NCBI GenBank assembly: GCA_963772065.1 | Contig: CAVYVZ010000008.1 | Location: 434,001-498,000 of the forward strand | Direction of reading: 5' to 3' | DNA from: CAVYVZ01 sp963772065 | Lineage (GTDB): Bacteria; Acidobacteriota; Vicinamibacteria; Vicinamibacterales; UBA2999 | DNA: 64,000 nucleotides | In this document: one piece after another, positions 63,235 through 64,000 of the stretch | Layout of the letters: each line of letters opens with the position of its first letter | How positions within the stretch are numbered: the first letter of the stretch is position 1 | Notes under the pieces: generated by a model | The model's database searches: none | What the model was told of the DNA's origin: nothing | The model's input: only the letters and a program-made list of their open reading frames with translations | Position numbers and translations under genes: made by a program

Positions 63235-64000
63235 ATGTGGACAAACAGACGCGAGTTCGGCAAACTGGCTCTGGCCGCCGTCACGCTTCCCGGCGCGGTC
63301 CGACTCTCGGCGCAGGAGGTTGCGGGCGTTCGGCTCGGCGTACAGACCTACAGCTTCCGCGACGTTCCGCGCGCGGCCGACGGCGACGGCGTCGGTCCGA
63401 CGATCAACGCCATGAAGGAGGCCGGCTTCACCGAATGCGAGCTGTGGGCCAGCCAGCTGGAGCCCCCGCGACCCCGTGGCCGCGTGGCGCGGGAGTCGCC
63501 CGAAGCGAAGCAGGCGCGGGAGGCCCTCCGCAAGTGGCGCGTCGAGACGCCGATGGATCACTTTCGCGCGACCGGCAAACGCTTCAAGGACGCCGGCATC
63601 ACGGTCTACGGCTACAACTACAGCTTCAGCGCCGACATGTCGGATGCCGAGATCAATCGCGGGTTCGAGGTCGCGCGCGCGCTCGGCGCCGAGATCATCA
63701 CCGCGTCGACGCGGCTCGATGTCATTCCGCGCGTCGTGCCGCACGCCGAAAAGCACGCGATGGTCGTGGCGATGCACAACCACTCGAACCTGGAGGACCC
63801 CAACGAGTTCGCGACGCCAGCCAGCTTCGCCGCGGCGAGGAAGATGTCGAAGTACTTCAAGGTCAACCTCGACATCGCCCACTTCACCGCCGCCAACTTC
63901 GATGCGCTGAAGTACATCCGCGAAAATCACGACGCGATCACGAACCTTCACCTCAAGGACCGGAAGAAGAATCAGGGCGATACCGTGGCCTGGGGCACCG
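63235..64000 (+). CDS. Tat-exported sugar phosphate isomerase/epimerase-like protein (truncated by window edge)
   Basis: The first 255 aa of a TIM-barrel protein with a twin-arginine signal (TNRREFGKLALAAVTLPG). Barrel motifs are VRLGVQTYSFRDVPR, FTECELWASQLEPP, VYGYNYSFSADMSD, VAMHNHSNLEDPN and KVNLDIAHFTAANFDALKYI with metal-binding His/Asp residues. GAGGGGG lies upstream of ATG 63235. The gene continues beyond position 64000. It diverges from the dehydrogenase gene and may share its substrate pathway. Confidence 0.85.
   Translation, partial: MWTNRREFGKLALAAVTLPGAVRLSAQEVAGVRLGVQTYSFRDVPRAADGDGVGPTINAMKEAGFTECELWASQLEPPRPRGRVARESPEAKQAREALRKWRVETPMDHFRATGKRFKDAGITVYGYNYSFSADMSDAEINRGFEVARALGAEIITASTRLDVIPRVVPHAEKHAMVVAMHNHSNLEDPNEFATPASFAAARKMSKYFKVNLDIAHFTAANFDALKYIRENHDAITNLHLKDRKKNQGDTVAWGT

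Noticed and set aside
1..64000. CRISPR array, tRNA, rRNA or insertion sequence
   Set aside because: No regularly spaced repeats with unique spacers, no tRNA-like cloverleaf noticed, no rRNA signature and no transposase motif were seen.

Overview
The window is GC-rich, densely coded DNA that most resembles Acidobacteriota, probably class Vicinamibacteria. The reasons are a VWFA-related protein of the acidobacterial type, two Oar-like TonB-dependent receptors with an N-terminal carboxypeptidase-regulatory-like domain, exported NHL-repeat proteins, a Ser/Thr kinase fused to a TolB-like propeller, and several exported families common in that phylum. I see no rRNA, tRNA, CRISPR array, transposase or integrase. 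Many conserved genes are broken by single-base frameshifts, often at short G/C runs (for example near 4485, 40410 and 49980). I annotate these as single genes and treat most frameshifts as probable long-read assembly errors.

Layout. 1-4.2 kb: a broken solute-binding lipoprotein; a crystallin/DUF4214-like exported protein; a 1-kb cassette with an orphan phage tail-tube (gp19-like) gene, bounded by 54-bp direct repeats; SixA phosphatase; an exported protein. 4.25-7.2 kb: an Omp85-type barrel followed by a kinase-like exported protein. 7.2-10.7 kb: AraC regulator, 51-aa Cys-rich protein, alpha/beta hydrolase, and a PEP-mutase/AlkB reading frame. 10.8-14.9 kb: an M6 metalloprotease facing a papain-like (C39-type) protease, whose downstream overlapping gene looks like a free copy of the protease's own N-terminal domain (a possible inhibitor). 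15-16.1 kb: XRE-cupin regulator with palindromic operators, coupled to a GNAT. 16.2-21.7 kb: Oar-like receptor and VWFA protein.

22.4-28.8 kb is one of two signalling centrepieces: a six-gene overlapping operon rsbR-rsbS-rsbT, an ATPase/PP2C phosphatase, and two soluble hybrid histidine kinases. A zinc-ribbon single-domain response regulator converges on its end. This is a complete stressosome core wired to phosphorelay proteins. 28.9-33.3 kb holds two NHL proteins, an outer-membrane protein and a membrane-anchored SnoaL-like protein. 33.5-37 kb holds a heavily frameshifted receptor. 37.1-40.9 kb holds an ECF sigma factor with a SnoaL-like tail upstream of VOC, RibD-like, YdhG-like and AlkZ-like genes. 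40.9-44.7 kb holds the Ser/Thr kinase and a diguanylate cyclase.

44.8-50.6 kb is the second centrepiece: groES-groEL, then kaiC-kaiB-kaiB-PAS hybrid kinase with overlapping starts and stops (a KaiA-less clock or stress module). The rest holds a Tat-exported Gfo/Idh/MocA protein, a CHRD lipoprotein, an ECF sigma/anti-sigma/DUF4097-like operon between two hairpin-type repeats, an SGNH hydrolase-like protein, two tandem exported paralogues of unknown function, and a sugar isomerase/dehydrogenase cluster that runs off the right edge.
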